DNA from: Acidobacteriota bacterium
GTDB lineage: Bacteria > Acidobacteriota > Vicinamibacteria > Vicinamibacterales > UBA2999
Reading direction: 5' to 3'
NCBI GenBank assembly: GCA_018000455.1
Contig: JAGNJW010000018.1
Coordinates: 1-64,000 of the forward strand
Length of the DNA: 64,000 bases
Both the position numbers and the translations under genes were made by a program. The notes under the pieces were generated by a model that made no database searches, was not told the origin of the DNA, and was given only the letters and a program-made list of their open reading frames with translations. Shown here piece by piece: positions 30,392 to 39,532 of the stretch; position 1 is the first letter of the stretch; each line of letters starts with the position of its first letter.

Positions 30392-33259
30392 ATGCTTCGT
30401 GTCACCACACTTGGCCTCAGCGTTCTCTTGGCCGCAACAACGGCATTCGCGCAGGTCTCGGCTACCACGGGCGCGATCAACGGCAAGGTCACCGACAACA
30501 CGGGCGGCGTGCTGCCGGGTGTCACCGTCACGGCTTCGAGCCCCAGTATGCAGGGAGTCCGTACCGACGTCACGAACGAGGCTGGCGAATACCGCTTCCC
30601 GGCGGTGCCGCCGGGCACCTATAGCCTGGTCTTCGAGTTGGCCGGCTTCGGCTCCGTCAACCGCGAAGGGTTGCGCGTCGGCCTCGGCTTCACCGCCACG
30701 GTGAACATCGAGCTCGGCGTGGCCAGCCTGCAGGAGACGGTCACGGTCAGTGGCCAGTCGCCCGTCGTGGACATCTCCACCACGACCACGGCCGAGAACT
30801 TCGGCCAGGAACGGCTCGCGGCGTTGCCCAACGCCCGCGACTTCTGGGCCGTGCTGGCGGCCTCACCCGCCATGGTGATGACCCGCATCGACGTGGGCGG
30901 CAGCGCCGCCGGCACGCAGACCGGGTATGCCGCCTACGATACCAAGCAGGATCAGCATCGCCCGATGGTCGAAGGGATCGTGAACACCGAGGGCACGAAC
31001 GGTTCGGGCTTCTACTACGACTACGGCTCGATCGACGAAGTGGCCATCGAGACCAAGGGGCACACGGCCGAGATGCCGTGGCCGGGCGTGTGGTCGAACT
31101 TCGTCGCCAAGTCGGGGGGTAACGAGTATCACGCTAAGCTCTACGCCGACTACCAGAACGAGGGCATTCAGCGTACCAACATCGACAACAGCTTCGTGTC
31201 GCTGTGTCCGAGGAGCGACTGTGGCGAACTCACCCCGTCGGACCTGAACCGCATCTCCCGCTACTACGATCTCAACGGCGACATCGGCGGCTACCTCAAG
31301 AAGGACAAGCTGTGGTGGTACGGGTCGGCGCGCAACCAGAACGTCCAGGGGCGGCTGCCCAACTTCCCGGTCAAGCCGTTCGAAACCGGCCTGACGAACT
31401 ACACGGGCAAGCTCACCTACGCAGTGTCCCAGAACAACAAGCTGACGGCCTACGCCATGTGGGGTAACAAGAGCCAACCCAACCGGCTCGACACGTTCGT
31501 CGTCGGGGCCACCGCGGCCCGCCACAACTCGGCGGATTCGACGTGGAACCAGAACTACTGGGCCCACACCTACAAGGCGGGCTACGAGTCCGTGGTCAGC
31601 GGCAGCACCTTCTTCGAGGTGCGCGGCGGGCAGTTCCGCTATATCTGGCCCAACAGCCGCTATACCGAGGAGACGGCCTACCAGGATATCGGCACGAACC
31701 TCGTGAGCGGCGGCAACCGCGACGGCTGGTTCCGTACCCCCTCGCGCAACCAGGTGTCGGGGTCGCTCACCTATTTCAAGAGCGGCTGGGCCGGCTCCCA
31801 CAACTTCAAGGTGGGCGGCGAGTGGTTCCGCGAGACGTTCACCGACGAACGCGGTCGGGGCGGCGTCGGCAACGTGCCCGGCGACGTGCTGCACATCCTG
31901 AACAACGGCAACGCCTCCGAGGTCTACCTCTTCGCGACGCCGTCGATCTCCGAGCAGGGGCTCGGTACCGTCGGGCTATACCTGCAGGACACCTGGCGGC
32001 TCAACTCGCGGCTGACCATCAACGCGGGCATCCGGTTCGATCGCTACCGCGCCTTCCTGCCGGAACAGGAGGGCCCGCCGGTCGGCCGGTTCAACCCGAC
32101 GCAGCAGACGTTTGCCGCCGTCGACAACCTGAAGACCTTCAACAACCCGGTGCCGCGCCTGGGCCTGATCTTCGACCTCACCGGCCAGGGCCGCACCGTG
32201 CTCAAGGCCAATATCGGCCAGTACTACTGGAATCCAGGCGCCAGCGGCCTGACGGCGGGAGCGAACCCGAACTTCGCCGACTGGTACTCGCGCTATCGCT
32301 GGGTCGACGCCAACGGCGATCTGCTGTATCAGCCGGGTGAAGAGGGCGTGATCATCGCCCAGCGCGGCGGCGCGGCGACGGCACTCGACCCCAACCTGAA
32401 GAACACGCGCACCGACGAGGTCTCGGCCTGGGTCGAGCACGAACTGATGCCGGGCCTGGCACTCTCGGGCGGCTACGTCTACCGGGCCATCGACAACTTC
32501 CGCGTGAATGCGAACTCGAACCGCCCGCTCGACGCCTTCAACGTGCCGATCACGATCCGTGACCCCGGCCCGGACGGTGTGCTGGGCAACGGGGACGACG
32601 GGGCCGGCATTCCCGGCTTCAACCTGAACCCGGCCAACCTGGCGCTGCCGGTCCGCAACCTCACGACGGCCCTTCCCGGCAAGGGTGAGTACCACACGCT
32701 GGAGGTGCAGGCCACCAAGCGTCAGGCCGGTCGCTGGTCGCTGTCGGCGGCGTTTGCGAAGCGCTGGAACAAGGACCACGAGACCGGCTACTTCGGCCAG
32801 AATCTGCGCTCGATCACCACGCCGTCCACCGCCAACGACCTCATCAACACCAACAACGGCCGCTTCGACTTCACGATGTGGACGGCGAAGGTGAACGGCA
32901 GCTACGAAGGCCCGTGGGGCGTGCGGATCACGCCGGCGCTGCGCTTCCAGCAGGGCCAGCCCTACGGCCGCACGTTCTTGGCCGGCGCCGCCAACGGCAT
33001 CAACTACGGCACGCAGCGCATCCTGGCCGAGCCGCTCGGCACGCGCCGGATGGACAACATCACGCTGCTCGACGTGCGGCTGGAGAAGTTCATCGCCCTG
33101 CAGGCGAGCCGGCGAATCGGGCTGTTCCTGGATGCCTACAACCTGACCAATACCGATGCCGCGCAGAACATCGGGTGGAACAGCGGGTCGGCCTTCGAAC
33201 AGCCGATCAGCATCGTCGGACCTTCGATCATGCGCTTCGGCGTGAAGTTCGACTGGTAG
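30392..33259 (+). CDS. TonB-dependent outer-membrane receptor with carboxypeptidase-regulatory-like domain
   Basis: 955 residues from the ATG at 30392, chosen over one five codons earlier because GGAGGAG sits the right distance upstream of it. Signal peptide to about residue 21 (ATTAFAQ). Residues about 25-105 are a carboxypeptidase-regulatory-like beta-sandwich (GAINGKVTDNTGGVLPGVTV, FPAVPPGTYSLVFELAGF). A plug domain follows, then a long beta-barrel rich in alternating aromatic residues, ending FGVKFDW with the C-terminal aromatic expected for barrel assembly. This Oar-like class is greatly expanded in Acidobacteriota and imports or binds large substrates such as glycans or peptides. No partner gene shows the substrate. 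Confidence 0.93.
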   Translation: MLRVTTLGLSVLLAATTAFAQVSATTGAINGKVTDNTGGVLPGVTVTASSPSMQGVRTDVTNEAGEYRFPAVPPGTYSLVFELAGFGSVNREGLRVGLGFTATVNIELGVASLQETVTVSGQSPVVDISTTTTAENFGQERLAALPNARDFWAVLAASPAMVMTRIDVGGSAAGTQTGYAAYDTKQDQHRPMVEGIVNTEGTNGSGFYYDYGSIDEVAIETKGHTAEMPWPGVWSNFVAKSGGNEYHAKLYADYQNEGIQRTNIDNSFVSLCPRSDCGELTPSDLNRISRYYDLNGDIGGYLKKDKLWWYGSARNQNVQGRLPNFPVKPFETGLTNYTGKLTYAVSQNNKLTAYAMWGNKSQPNRLDTFVVGATAARHNSADSTWNQNYWAHTYKAGYESVVSGSTFFEVRGGQFRYIWPNSRYTEETAYQDIGTNLVSGGNRDGWFRTPSRNQVSGSLTYFKSGWAGSHNFKVGGEWFRETFTDERGRGGVGNVPGDVLHILNNGNASEVYLFATPSISEQGLGTVGLYLQDTWRLNSRLTINAGIRFDRYRAFLPEQEGPPVGRFNPTQQTFAAVDNLKTFNNPVPRLGLIFDLTGQGRTVLKANIGQYYWNPGASGLTAGANPNFADWYSRYRWVDANGDLLYQPGEEGVIIAQRGGAATALDPNLKNTRTDEVSAWVEHELMPGLALSGGYVYRAIDNFRVNANSNRPLDAFNVPITIRDPGPDGVLGNGDDGAGIPGFNLNPANLALPVRNLTTALPGKGEYHTLEVQATKRQAGRWSLSAAFAKRWNKDHETGYFGQNLRSITTPSTANDLINTNNGRFDFTMWTAKVNGSYEGPWGVRITPALRFQQGQPYGRTFLAGAANGINYGTQRILAEPLGTRRMDNITLLDVRLEKFIALQASRRIGLFLDAYNLTNTDAAQNIGWNSGSAFEQPISIVGPSIMRFGVKFDW

Positions 33260-33297
33260 ACCGGCGTCGCGGCTAGCGGCCGACTTCATCACCCTGC

Positions 33298-33328
33298 AAG
33301 GGCCCGGTGGCATATCCACCGGGCCCTT
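33298..33328 (+). terminator. Strong hairpin after the TonB-dependent receptor gene
   Basis: Perfect 13-base arms (AAGGGCCCGGTGG and CCACCGGGCCCTT) around a CATAT loop, 38 bases after the stop at 33259. There is no long T-run, so it may act as a weak intrinsic or bidirectional terminator, or protect the mRNA 3' end. Confidence 0.65.
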
Positions 33329-33385
33329 CGCCGTTCATGGCTTGTGTGGCTCGGCGCCAGGATTCGGCTGGCCCCCAGCCCCGAT

Positions 33386-33391
33386 TACAAT
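33386..33391 (+). promoter_or_regulatory. -10 box giving a leaderless mRNA for the small gene at 33400
   Basis: TACAAT ends eight bases before the ATG. The same hexamer with the same spacing precedes dut at 49476-49481. Confidence 0.45.
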
Positions 33392-33399
33392 GAACGTCG

Positions 33400-33633
33400 A
33401 TGACCGACGAGGAGCGCGCCGAGGTCGAGCGCATCATCGGCGCCCACGAGCAGACGCTGGCCGTGTGCCGCGCCTGCGCCGAGACGACGCGCGACCTGGC
33501 GTGGGAAGTGAAGCGCGGCGCCACGCCGCCGCCAGACGCGCTGGCCCAGACGATTACCGAAGCTGAGGACGTACTGCGCGATCTCGCACAGTTCGAGATC
33601 GCGATCGCGCGGATGAAGGCCGCGCTCTGGTAG
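33400..33633 (+). CDS. Small hypothetical protein, 77 residues
   Basis: Not recognised. The product is predicted to be two amphipathic helices rich in Ala and Glu (TDEERAEVERIIGAHEQTL, then a helix ending IAIARMKAALW), with Cys23 and Cys26 as a CRAC pair. No signal peptide or membrane segment. Codon use has the same strong G/C third positions as its neighbours, and a TACAAT box eight bases upstream supports expression as a leaderless mRNA. It converges with the next gene, five bases apart. Confidence 0.65.
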   Translation: MTDEERAEVERIIGAHEQTLAVCRACAETTRDLAWEVKRGATPPPDALAQTITEAEDVLRDLAQFEIAIARMKAALW

Positions 33634-33637
33634 GACG

Positions 33638-34195
33638 CTAGCCCGCGTCTGGCAGCACCGGCCCACCGGCCGGCGGCGGCACCTGGCGCGCGTTGAGCGT
33701 GAAGGCGACGAGCGTGTAGTAGCCGACCAGGGCGATGAGGTCCACGACCGCCGCTTCTCCCAGGGCTGCAATCGCGTCGTCGTAGCGCTCATCGGAGACG
33801 CGTCCGGTCACGACCAGCTCGCGCGCCAAGGCGTGCACGGCCCGGTCGGCGCCCTCGAGCGGGAGCCCCGGCGCGTCTTGGGCGATCGCCTCGACGATCG
33901 CCGGCTCGAGTCCGGCTCGTGCCGCCTCGACGGCGTGCACGGCCCACTCGTAGGCGCACGACCATCGCCGGGCCACGACCAGGACCGCGAGTTCTGACAA
34001 CCGGGGCGGCAGCGCCGTATCGTAGCGCACGAGCTCGCCCAGCGCCGCAGCCCGCCGCGCCAGCTCCGGGTGCGCCAACCACGCCACGACGTTGGCCGGC
34101 ACCGTGCCGCGGCGTCCGCGCCGCACTTCGTCGACCACCGCCCGCTGGGCCGCGGTGAGCGCGGGAGGATCGAGCGGCGTGAAACGCGGCCTCAC
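33638..34195 (-). CDS. Carboxymuconolactone decarboxylase-like (AhpD-fold) protein
   Basis: 185 residues, all helical. It has the AhpD-fold segment LSELAVLVVARRWSCAYEWAVHAVEA, in which the Cys-x-x-Cys of true AhpD peroxidases is missing and a C-x-YEW-x-x-H pattern is present, as in many carboxymuconolactone decarboxylase-family members of unknown substrate. A second helix pair ends ALVGYYTLVAFTLNARQVPPP. It is 16 bases behind the DUF6526-like gene and probably the last gene of the long minus-strand run. Confidence 0.85.
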   Translation of the reverse strand: MRPRFTPLDPPALTAAQRAVVDEVRRGRRGTVPANVVAWLAHPELARRAAALGELVRYDTALPPRLSELAVLVVARRWSCAYEWAVHAVEAARAGLEPAIVEAIAQDAPGLPLEGADRAVHALARELVVTGRVSDERYDDAIAALGEAAVVDLIALVGYYTLVAFTLNARQVPPPAGGPVLPDAG

Positions 34196-34211
34196 ACGGT
34201 CGTCCAGGGGG

Positions 34212-34637
34212 CTAGGTGCGCATGTAATCGGGCCGCCACTGCCTGACGGCCTGCTTGATGGTCGCCGGCGTCATCTGTTCGCTCACGGCACGCTGCAGCA
34301 GGTCGCCCAGTTCGTCGTCCGGCGCGAAGCGCAGGGCCACAATCTGCTTCGGCGAGAGCTGCGCCAGCAACTCGTCCTGGCCGGCCGGGAGCACGCGGGC
34401 GCAGCGCACCTGCATCTCGACCTGAATGATGCGGTCCTGCAGCTTCACGACGTACCAGCGGCTGATGCCGATCACCGGCAGGAGCGTCAGGCCCAACATC
34501 AACAGGCCCAGATCGCGCAGATTCCAGCCGAACCACATCGACCCGCCGATGAAGACCATCGCCAGCACCCACAGCACGGTGGCGATGTAGGTGGGCACCG
34601 GATGGTGCGCGTGATTGGAGTTCGATTGGCTCGTCAC
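34212..34637 (-). CDS. Small membrane protein, DUF6526-like
   Basis: 141 residues from a GTG at 34637 that overlaps the preceding stop (GTGA, 34634-34637). Two adjacent hydrophobic helices at about residues 17-55 (IATVLWVLAMVFIGGSMWF and LLMLGLTLLPVIGI), followed by a cytosolic helical tail: LQDRIIQVEMQVRCARVLP and LSPKQIVALRFAPDDELGDLL. The tail resembles the DUF6526 family, whose function is unknown. Coupled translation suggests it works with, or is made in step with, the metallo-beta-lactamase protein upstream. Confidence 0.75.
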   Translation of the reverse strand: MTSQSNSNHAHHPVPTYIATVLWVLAMVFIGGSMWFGWNLRDLGLLMLGLTLLPVIGISRWYVVKLQDRIIQVEMQVRCARVLPAGQDELLAQLSPKQIVALRFAPDDELGDLLQRAVSEQMTPATIKQAVRQWRPDYMRT

Positions 34638-35620
34638 TTCAACTTCCCTTCCAGTTCGTCGTAGATCCGGCGGATGGCGATGATGCCCTGCTGGTCGGCG
34701 AGCATCCAGGCCGCGTACTCGCCCCAGTTGGCCTGCTTCGCCGCCTCGTCCGCCGAGAGTTCGAGTCGATGCAGCCGCTTCACTTCCTCGATCACGTAGT
34801 GCAGGGCCTTCTGGAACGCCACCAGCTCCTCGCGCGAGGCCGCCGGCGCCTCGATGAAGCCGTGCCCGGGCACGTAGCGGTCGATATCCATGGCCAGCGC
34901 CCGATCGAGCATCTTGACCCACTCGCTTGGATAGGCCGACCGCAGCGCCGGAAACACGCGGTTGAGGAACGCCTCACTCATGAAGAGGATGCGCTGCTTC
35001 GGCAGGTAGGCGTGCAGGTCGCCGCCGGTGTGCGCGCGCCCGAGGAACAGAATCTGCACCTCGATGCCGCCGACGTCGATGGTCTGCCGTTCGCCGGTCA
35101 TCGCCGTGGGCGGCACGATGACCGGGGGCCGCGGCGCCGGCGGCGTAGCGCCCTTGGTCAGCGCTTCAGCCGCCGCCTTCAGGTTCTGCCCCATCACCGT
35201 CGCGGCATCACGCTCCATCTGCGCCCGCGATGTCGGGTGGATGACGTAGGTCACGTCGGCCGGCAGGACCGAGTTGCCGCCCGTGTGATCGCCGTGGTCG
35301 GAGCCGACGACGTACCAGCGCACCGGCTTCGGCGTGATGGACTTGATCTTGTCGAGCAGCGTCTGGGTCGCCGCGACGCTGCCTTGCCCGTCGACGACCA
35401 GCACGCCGTCGGCACCGACGACGATGAGGCTGACCGTCGTGAAGCCGGGAACGCGGATTTCCTCGTAGCCGTAGACGTTCTCGGCCAGGGTGACGAGACG
35501 GGGGAAATCCGACAGCGCGAAGCCGCGTTTGTCTGGGAATGCCGTTCGCGGTTGGGCGGCGGCCGGCCAGGCGGCAAACGTCAGGAGCACCGCCGCGAGA
35601 GCGGAACGACAAACACGCAT
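34634..35620 (-). CDS. Secreted metallo-beta-lactamase-fold hydrolase
   Basis: 328 residues from the ATG at 35620; an ATG three codons earlier (35629) is possible. Signal peptide ends AAWPAAAQ. The fold markers are SLIVVGADGVLVVDGQG, the metal loop SDHGDHTGGN, a second-ligand segment RAHTGGDLHAYLP and a final PGHG. In the metal loop the first His of the usual HxHxDH is Ser, so one zinc site may be altered. Similar exported proteins process small esters, lactones or sulfides; the substrate here is unknown. Confidence 0.85.
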   Translation of the reverse strand: MRVCRSALAAVLLTFAAWPAAAQPRTAFPDKRGFALSDFPRLVTLAENVYGYEEIRVPGFTTVSLIVVGADGVLVVDGQGSVAATQTLLDKIKSITPKPVRWYVVGSDHGDHTGGNSVLPADVTYVIHPTSRAQMERDAATVMGQNLKAAAEALTKGATPPAPRPPVIVPPTAMTGERQTIDVGGIEVQILFLGRAHTGGDLHAYLPKQRILFMSEAFLNRVFPALRSAYPSEWVKMLDRALAMDIDRYVPGHGFIEAPAASREELVAFQKALHYVIEEVKRLHRLELSADEAAKQANWGEYAAWMLADQQGIIAIRRIYDELEGKLK

Positions 35621-35702
35621 GGCGGGCATCTTACCGGGGCCCGGGTGCCAGCGGCTAGGGGCCGCGTCATGCCGACGCGCATGGCAGGGTCCCGGCCGCC
35701 CG

Positions 35703-36725
35703 CTACCGTCCATCGATCAGATCGCCGATGCCCCCGAGGATCGAGCCTTCTTCCTTGCGACGGCCAGTCTGCGGCGCCGCCTTGTAGATCCGGTCGGCCA
35801 GACGGCTGAGGGGCAACGACTGCAGCCACACCTTGCCGGGACCGCGCAGCGTGGCAAAGAACAGACCCTCGCCGCCGAAGAGCGCAGTCTTCACCTTGCC
35901 GACCAACTGGATGTCGTAGGAGACGCTCGGCTGCAGCGCGACCAGGCAGCCGGTGTCGACGCGCAGCGACTCGCCGGCGCCGAGTTCCAGGGCGTGAATC
36001 GAGCCGCCGGCGTGCACGAAGCACAGGCCGTCGCCTTCGAGCTTCTGCATGATGAAGCCCTCGCCGCCGAACAGGCCCGCGCCGATCTTCCGTTGAAAGG
36101 CGATGCCCACCGAGACGCCACGGGCGGCACACAGGAACGAGTCCTTCTGGCACACCAGTTGGCCGCCAATGGCGGCCAGGTCCATCGGGAGGATCTTCCC
36201 GGCGTACGGCGCGGCGAACGCCACCTTGTGCTTGCCGGTGCCCTTGTTGGTGAACACCGTCATGAACAGGCTCTCACCCGTCAGGACGCGCTTGCCGGCC
36301 CCGAGCAGCGCGTCGAGCACGCCGGCGCTCTGCTGTCGGCTGCCGTCGCCGAAGATCGTGTCGAGGTGGATGCCGTCGGTCATGTACATCATCGACCCGG
36401 CCTCGGCCACCGCCGCCTCGCCCGGATCGAGCTCGACTTCGACAAACTGCATCTCGTTGCCGTGAATCGTGAAGTCGATATCGTGGGCACGGCGGCCCGG
36501 GGCCAGGGGCGGCGGCGAGATAGCGCCGGCCCCAGCGGTGCCGTCGACGAAAGCGGCAAACACGGCAACGTCCTTGACGGCCTGCCAGTTGGCCATGCCC
36601 GACGTGAAGACGAGCGTCGATTGGTCGATGCTGCCGTTGCGGAGGTTGGCGAGGATCTCGTCCTGGCTGACCGGCCCCACCTGGTGGCCGCCGATGGCCA
36701 TGTACCACTGCTGCACGCCTTGCAT
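35703..36725 (-). CDS. GYF_2 domain plus AIM24/TIGR00266-family protein
   Basis: 340 residues from the ATG at 36725. Residues 1 to about 55 are a GYF_2-type domain (WYMAIGGHQVGPVSQDEILANLRNGSI, then GMANWQAV). From about residue 85 there is an AIM24-type beta-prism rich in Gly and Val (AEAGSMMYMTDGIHLDT, GGEGFIMQKLEGDGLCFVHAGG, FGGEGLFFATLRGPGKVWLQSLP). The C-terminus GGIGDLIDG resembles the membrane-associating tail of TIGR00266 proteins. Bacterial AIM24 proteins are of unknown function, and the GYF_2 domain may bind a partner. Confidence 0.88.
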   Translation of the reverse strand: MQGVQQWYMAIGGHQVGPVSQDEILANLRNGSIDQSTLVFTSGMANWQAVKDVAVFAAFVDGTAGAGAISPPPLAPGRRAHDIDFTIHGNEMQFVEVELDPGEAAVAEAGSMMYMTDGIHLDTIFGDGSRQQSAGVLDALLGAGKRVLTGESLFMTVFTNKGTGKHKVAFAAPYAGKILPMDLAAIGGQLVCQKDSFLCAARGVSVGIAFQRKIGAGLFGGEGFIMQKLEGDGLCFVHAGGSIHALELGAGESLRVDTGCLVALQPSVSYDIQLVGKVKTALFGGEGLFFATLRGPGKVWLQSLPLSRLADRIYKAAPQTGRRKEEGSILGGIGDLIDGR

Positions 36726-36822
36726 CACGTCTCGTCTCCTGGCGCAGGAAGAATCGGCCACGCGCGCCGCGCCTGGCAACGCGCCCATGAACGGGAACGA
36801 CGTCCTCGCCGATCGTATTGTC

Positions 36823-37464
36823 TCAGACCGGCGCCGGTTGGGCGAGGTCGATGGCGGCGGACGTGTCGCGCTCGAGACCAGCGGCCGCCCCGGCATCGAG
36901 GCCGAGCGCATACGCCAGCTGCGCCAGGTAGATACGCTCGGCGCCCGACACGCCTTCGTCGGCGCGAACGATCGTGAACGCCAGGACGTAGAGATCGCGC
37001 CGCTCGCCGTCGCTGGCGACACCGGCCACGATCTCGGCCAGCGCGTGGCGGGCCAGGAGCTGGTCGTCGGCCGGCAGGTCCACGCCGGCCCGGTGCGCCT
37101 CAGCAGCCACGGCACGGCGTTCGGTGGCGCTCAACGAGCCGTCGGCGTTGGCGGCCGAGACGGCCAGCCGCACCAGGCGGGCGACCTCCGCCGGTACGAC
37201 CAGCGGCGGGACGACAGCTGCCCCGGGCAGGGGCGGGGGCACCGAAGCGCCGCTTGACGGCAGCGCAGGGCCGGCGGCCGGCACCTGCTGCGACCGCAGG
37301 TGGTCGTAGAGGCCCCATGCCACCCCGACGGCCGCCATGACGGTGCTGGCGGTGAGGAAGCCGCCCCGGCCGCCCAAAAACGTCTGGGCGCGACGCGCGC
37401 GCTTGCGCCCCGACCTGCCCAGAGCGCCGCGCACGAACATCTCGAGCAGTTGGTCGCCGTCCAG
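36823..37464 (-). CDS. TerB/DUF533-like protein with one membrane helix
   Basis: An N-terminal basic segment (RKRARRAQTFLGG) precedes one hydrophobic helix (LTASTVMAAVGVAWGLYDHL), then a Pro-rich linker and a C-terminal TerB-like helical domain (EVARLVRLAVSAANADGSLSATERRAV ... VSGAERIYLAQLAYALGL) with acidic residues as in DUF533/YebE. The start is uncertain. An ATG at 37440 has no ribosome site, while a CTG at 37464 follows GGAAGGAG at a good distance and adds a natural-looking DGDQLLE N-terminus, so I use the CTG. Function unknown; the family is linked to tellurite resistance and membrane stress only loosely. Confidence 0.75.
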   Translation of the reverse strand: MDGDQLLEMFVRGALGRSGRKRARRAQTFLGGRGGFLTASTVMAAVGVAWGLYDHLRSQQVPAAGPALPSSGASVPPPLPGAAVVPPLVVPAEVARLVRLAVSAANADGSLSATERRAVAAEAHRAGVDLPADDQLLARHALAEIVAGVASDGERRDLYVLAFTIVRADEGVSGAERIYLAQLAYALGLDAGAAAGLERDTSAAIDLAQPAPV

Positions 37465-37552
37465 GTGTGTTGCTCCTTCCTGCAGGAAAGAATACTGCGG
37501 CCCGCCCCGAAAGGTTCCGGGGCAGGCGCTGGCACGGCGACGCTTGCCGCCG

Positions 37553-39466
37553 CTAGCGGCCCGTCGCCGACGCGTTCGGCACCACGACCTTCGGCGGCTC
37601 CGGCGTCCAGTCTTCGCCCGGGTTGATGAAGCGGTTGGTTTCGAGCTTGTACTGCTTGTCGTAGAGCTGGCGGTAACGGCCGTTCTTCGCCAGCAGCTCG
37701 TCGTGCGTGCCGCGCTCGACGATCTCGCCGCCTTCGAGCACCAGAATCTGGTCGGCACTGCGGATCGTCGACAGCCGGTGCGCAATGACGAAGGTCGTGC
37801 GCCCGTGCCGCAGCCGCTTGAGCGCGTCCTGGATCATCTCTTCGCTCTCGCTGTCGAGCGACGACGTGGCCTCGTCGAGGATCAGGATGCGCGGCTCCTT
37901 GAGCAGCGCGCGCGCGATCGAGACCCGCTGCCGCTGCCCGCCCGACAGCTTGACGCCACGCTCGCCCACGACCGTCTCGTAGCCCTCGGCAAAGCGCAGG
38001 ATGAACTCCTCGCAGTGCGCCAGCCGGCACGCCGCTTCAATCTCTTCCCGCGATGCCTGCGGCCGGGCGTAGGCGATGTTCTCAGCGATGGTGCCGTCGA
38101 ACAGGAAGTTCTCCTGCAGCACCGAGGCGACCTGGTTGCGGTAGTCGCGCAGCTTGACGGTGGTCAGGTCGAAGCCGTCGACCAGCACGCGGCCCGAGAG
38201 CGGCCGGTTGAAGGCCATCACCAGGCTGATGAGCGTGCTCTTGCCGGAGCCGCTCGAACCGACGAGCGCCGTCGTCGAGCCGGCGGGCGCGCGGAACGTG
38301 ACGTCGGTGAGCACGGGGCGGCCGGCGTCGTACTCGAAGCTCACGCGGTCGAACTCGACATCGCCTCGGATGGCGCCCATCGCGGCGTTGCTGGCGTCGA
38401 TGTCGTCCTCGGTCTTCATGTCGAGGATCTCACGGATGCGGTCGAGCCCGGCGAACGCCTCGGTAATCTGCGTGCCAATCGAGGCGATCGAGACCAGCGG
38501 CGCGGCCACCAGCCCGATGAAGAAGATGTACATCACGAAGTCGCCGAGCGTCATGCGTCCAGCCAGGATGTCGTTGCCACCGAGCCAGACCATCAGCACA
38601 CCGACGACGCCGATGACGACGGTGCTGCCGGCCGTCGTCGCCGAGACACCCGTCATCGACTGCGCGATGTTCCGGAACAGGCGGTGCGCGCCGTGGGTGA
38701 AGACGATCTCTTCACGCTTCTCGGCGGTGTAGCTCTTGACGACGCGGATGCCCCCGAGCGCCTCGGTGAGGCGGCCCGTCACCTCGGCATTGATCTTTCC
38801 GCGCTCGCGGAAGAGCGGCCGCAGCGTCTTGAAGGCATAGGCCATGCCGCCGCCGAACAGTCCGAGTACGATGACGGTGACGATGGTCAGCCGCCAGTTG
38901 AGGTAGAGCAGCACGCCGAGGCCGATGACCGCCGTGACGAGCCCTCCTACCAGCTGCACGAGGCCGCTGCCGACCAGGTTGCGCAGGCCTTCGGCGTCGT
39001 TCATGATGCGGGCGACGAGCACGCCGGTCTGGGTCGAATCGAAGTAGCGCACGGGCAGGCGCATCACGTGCGCCTGGACGCGGCGCCGCATGTCGGTGAT
39101 GGCGCGCTGCGCGGCCACGCCGAGCAGCTGCGACAGGCCGAACGAGGCCACGGCCTGCACGAGCGTGGCGGCGCCGGCCACGAGCGCAATCGGCATCAGC
39201 AGGTCGTGGCGGCCTTTCCCGATCACGTCGTCAATCACGTACTTCGCCGACGACGGGAGCACCAGGCCCGCCAGGCGGCTCACGAGCATGAGCGCGAGAC
39301 CAGTGGCCAGGCGGCCGCGGTGCTGGTGGATGAGCAGCCGGGCCTCCCGCCAGGCGGCACCAGGCGAGACCTTCTTCTTCGCTGGTGTGGCTCCGAACGA
39401 GGCAGGAGGAGCGCCGACCCGTTCGGCCCTTCGTGCACTCGGGGTGGGAGGTCGTAGGACGGACAT
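37553..39466 (-). CDS. ABC exporter half-transporter (MsbA/lipid-A-exporter type)
   Basis: 637 residues from the ATG at 39466. Residues about 50-340 form six membrane helices with long cytosolic loops. The ATPase domain has Walker A GSSGSGKST (403-411), Q-loop QENFLFDGTIAENIAY, signature LSGGQ (507-511), Walker B ILILDEATSSLD and the H-loop VIAHRLST. One polypeptide carries both parts, so it works as a homodimer in the inner membrane, most likely exporting a lipid or hydrophobic compound. The extra N-terminal 40 residues are Pro/Ala-rich and disordered-looking. Confidence 0.93.
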   Translation of the reverse strand: MSVLRPPTPSARRAERVGAPPASFGATPAKKKVSPGAAWREARLLIHQHRGRLATGLALMLVSRLAGLVLPSSAKYVIDDVIGKGRHDLLMPIALVAGAATLVQAVASFGLSQLLGVAAQRAITDMRRRVQAHVMRLPVRYFDSTQTGVLVARIMNDAEGLRNLVGSGLVQLVGGLVTAVIGLGVLLYLNWRLTIVTVIVLGLFGGGMAYAFKTLRPLFRERGKINAEVTGRLTEALGGIRVVKSYTAEKREEIVFTHGAHRLFRNIAQSMTGVSATTAGSTVVIGVVGVLMVWLGGNDILAGRMTLGDFVMYIFFIGLVAAPLVSIASIGTQITEAFAGLDRIREILDMKTEDDIDASNAAMGAIRGDVEFDRVSFEYDAGRPVLTDVTFRAPAGSTTALVGSSGSGKSTLISLVMAFNRPLSGRVLVDGFDLTTVKLRDYRNQVASVLQENFLFDGTIAENIAYARPQASREEIEAACRLAHCEEFILRFAEGYETVVGERGVKLSGGQRQRVSIARALLKEPRILILDEATSSLDSESEEMIQDALKRLRHGRTTFVIAHRLSTIRSADQILVLEGGEIVERGTHDELLAKNGRYRQLYDKQYKLETNRFINPGEDWTPEPPKVVVPNASATGR

Positions 39467-39532
39467 CCAGCAAGTATGTCCCAACTGGCGGGCGGGCTCC
39501 CCCGTCCCGTCTTGCCGGGTGGCCGGCGGCCG

